A stretch of DNA of 31,467 nucleotides, taken from the NCBI GenBank assembly GCA_964540655.1, contig CAZINR010000009.1, positions 1 to 31,467 on the forward strand, written 5' to 3'. Numbering within the stretch: the stretch's first letter is position 1; each line of letters opens with the position of its first letter. Below, in pieces: positions 30,547 through 31,467 of this stretch. The notes under the pieces were generated by a model. That model searched no databases. It was given only the letters and a program-made list of their open reading frames with translations, and was not told where the DNA came from. Source of the stretch: CAZQBY01 sp964540655 (lineage in GTDB: Archaea > Altiarchaeota > Altiarchaeia > JAFGQM01). A program made the position numbers and the translations under genes.

Positions 30547-31143
30547 ATGAAGCCCGCCAAGGATTTTTGGAATGATATAAGAAAGGACCTCCAGGATAGG
30601 AGAGGGCTCAAGAACGTCCTGAGGTTCGCCCTTGTCTTTTCGGCCTCATTCCTGATTTTCCTTCTGGCAATCATACCGTTCGCAGCCCCTTTCTGGGGAT
30701 GGGCCGGTGGAGTACATGCGCAGGTCGCTCACGGCGTCCTCTCGACATGGGGGGTCGAGTCTGCAGTCGATGGGAACGTTATAACCATGGAGGTGAGAGG
30801 GCAGGACGTTGATTTCGTTGTATCTCAGATCTGTTCCGGGGATGTGGAAATAGCGCTCTTGGTATCGCTGTTGATAGCGTCCTTCGACATTCTGCTGATA
30901 TGGAGGGTTCTGGGCTCAATCCTGGGGGCGGGGATGTTGCTGGCCCTCAATCCGGTTCGTATAGCCGCGACTTTGGTCATAACCAAAGGCTCTGGGATGG
31001 AGGCTGGGGATGTCTATCATACCGTAATATTCAGACTTTTCTTATTCGTCGTATTGGTATTATACTACTTCGCCTGGTACAGGACCTTCGCAGACCGGAG
31101 CAGCAGAATGCAGGAGAGATTATGCAAAAGACTGGGATTATGA
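30547..31143 (+). CDS. Archaeosortase/exosortase family membrane transpeptidase
   Basis: 198 residues from the ATG at 30547. The three catalytic residues of the family are in order: Cys96 (SQICSGDVEIALL), Arg138 (LNPVRIAATLV) and His158 (DVYHTVIFRLFLF). Hydrophobic segments lie at about 26-48, 97-117, 118-134 and 160-177, with a beta-rich external stretch (VDGNVITMEVRGQDVDF) before the Cys. Such enzymes cut sorting signals at the C-terminus of surface proteins and attach them to lipid. This one is short, close to the catalytic core alone. It overlaps the next, pilin-like gene by ATGA and is divergent from the pilus ATPase gene. Confidence 0.88.
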   Translation: MKPAKDFWNDIRKDLQDRRGLKNVLRFALVFSASFLIFLLAIIPFAAPFWGWAGGVHAQVAHGVLSTWGVESAVDGNVITMEVRGQDVDFVVSQICSGDVEIALLVSLLIASFDILLIWRVLGSILGAGMLLALNPVRIAATLVITKGSGMEAGDVYHTVIFRLFLFVVLVLYYFAWYRTFADRSSRMQERLCKRLGL

Positions 31144-31467
31144 GGGACAAAAAAGGCTTCAGCACTCTTCTCCTGCTGATCCTCGGAGTCGTCTTCTTCC
31201 TCATAACCACGGTCATCGTCTTCCAGATGCAGAGCGAGAACGACCAGATGGTGACGTCGGCCCGTTCCCAGACCTCCGAAACGCGGCTGAACTTCATATC
31301 CCAGGCGATACAGGCGGATTTCTACAACACGTACCTGCAGGAGGAATTCGAGGCCGTCATCGCCACTTTTCTCAGCACTCAGGGGCCGCACACAATAGAC
31401 CCGCAGAGGAGCTTCAAGGAGAATATGGGCTCCAGGATGGGGGTCTATTTGGGCGAAGCGGCGGACG
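31140..31467 (+). CDS. Type IV pilin-like protein (3' end beyond the window)
   Basis: The ATG at 31140 overlaps the archaeosortase stop, and 109 codons are visible before the window ends. The start MRDKKGFSTLLLLILGVVFF, a short basic stretch then Gly and a hydrophobic helix (about 7-28), fits an archaeal class III (prepilin) signal with cleavage after Gly6. After the helix come polar, helix-rich residues (QMQSENDQMVTSARSQTS). The likely role is a pilin or pseudopilin assembled by a type IV pilus ATPase such as the one at 28050. Whether its missing C-terminus carries an archaeosortase signal cannot be seen. Confidence 0.7.
   Translation, partial: MRDKKGFSTLLLLILGVVFFLITTVIVFQMQSENDQMVTSARSQTSETRLNFISQAIQADFYNTYLQEEFEAVIATFLSTQGPHTIDPQRSFKENMGSRMGVYLGEAAD

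Overview
The window is archaeal chromosomal DNA of moderately high G+C. Archaeal markers are a group II-like geranylgeranylglyceryl phosphate synthase, the archaeal wyosine enzyme Taw1, an aspartate carbamoyltransferase with separate catalytic and zinc-binding regulatory subunits, an archaeal cis-prenyltransferase, archaemetzincin, a DUF357 protein, an archaeosortase and an archaeal type IV pilus ATPase. Most operons start with an AT-rich TATA-like box about 26 bases before the start codon, the pattern of leaderless archaeal transcripts. I cannot fix the lineage from this window. The complete pyrimidine and arginine enzymes argue against a strongly reduced symbiont.

Layout: 1-2771 holds a secreted/membrane coiled-coil protein, a four-helix membrane protein and Taw1. 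2901-5704 holds a PRC-barrel protein, GGGP synthase and dihydroorotase (a divergent pair) and a small unknown protein. 5824-11793 is a pyrimidine operon, carA-carB-pyrB-pyrI plus a 95-residue unknown. 11785-17379 is arginine biosynthesis: argF, a divergent argG paralogue, argH, an unknown protein with an HxH motif, and a canonical argG. Carbamoyl phosphate made by CarAB would feed both PyrB and ArgF, so the first half is a carbamoyl-phosphate hub.

17501-20510 looks like an acquired island with visibly more A+T. It has a DEDDh exonuclease paired with an HNH nuclease, a roughly 830-base stretch rich in repeats and palindromes (holding one 42-codon ORF like a transposase N-terminus), and an intact TnpB with a hairpin over its stop codon.

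20558-28050 returns to housekeeping genes: uppS and a dCTP deaminase/dUTPase-family gene whose deaminase glutamate is glycine, archaemetzincin, a zinc-ribbon membrane protein, a coiled-coil/wHTH-like protein, purE-ACT-hom, DUF357, a membrane coiled-coil protein and purD. 28050-31467 is a surface-structure locus: a large secretion/pilus ATPase, divergently a small archaeosortase, and a translationally coupled, truncated pilin-like gene.

The points most worth following up are the nuclease/TnpB island with its structured intergenic DNA, the archaeosortase-pilin coupling, the two ArgG types, the altered Dcd active site and the carA leader hairpin.
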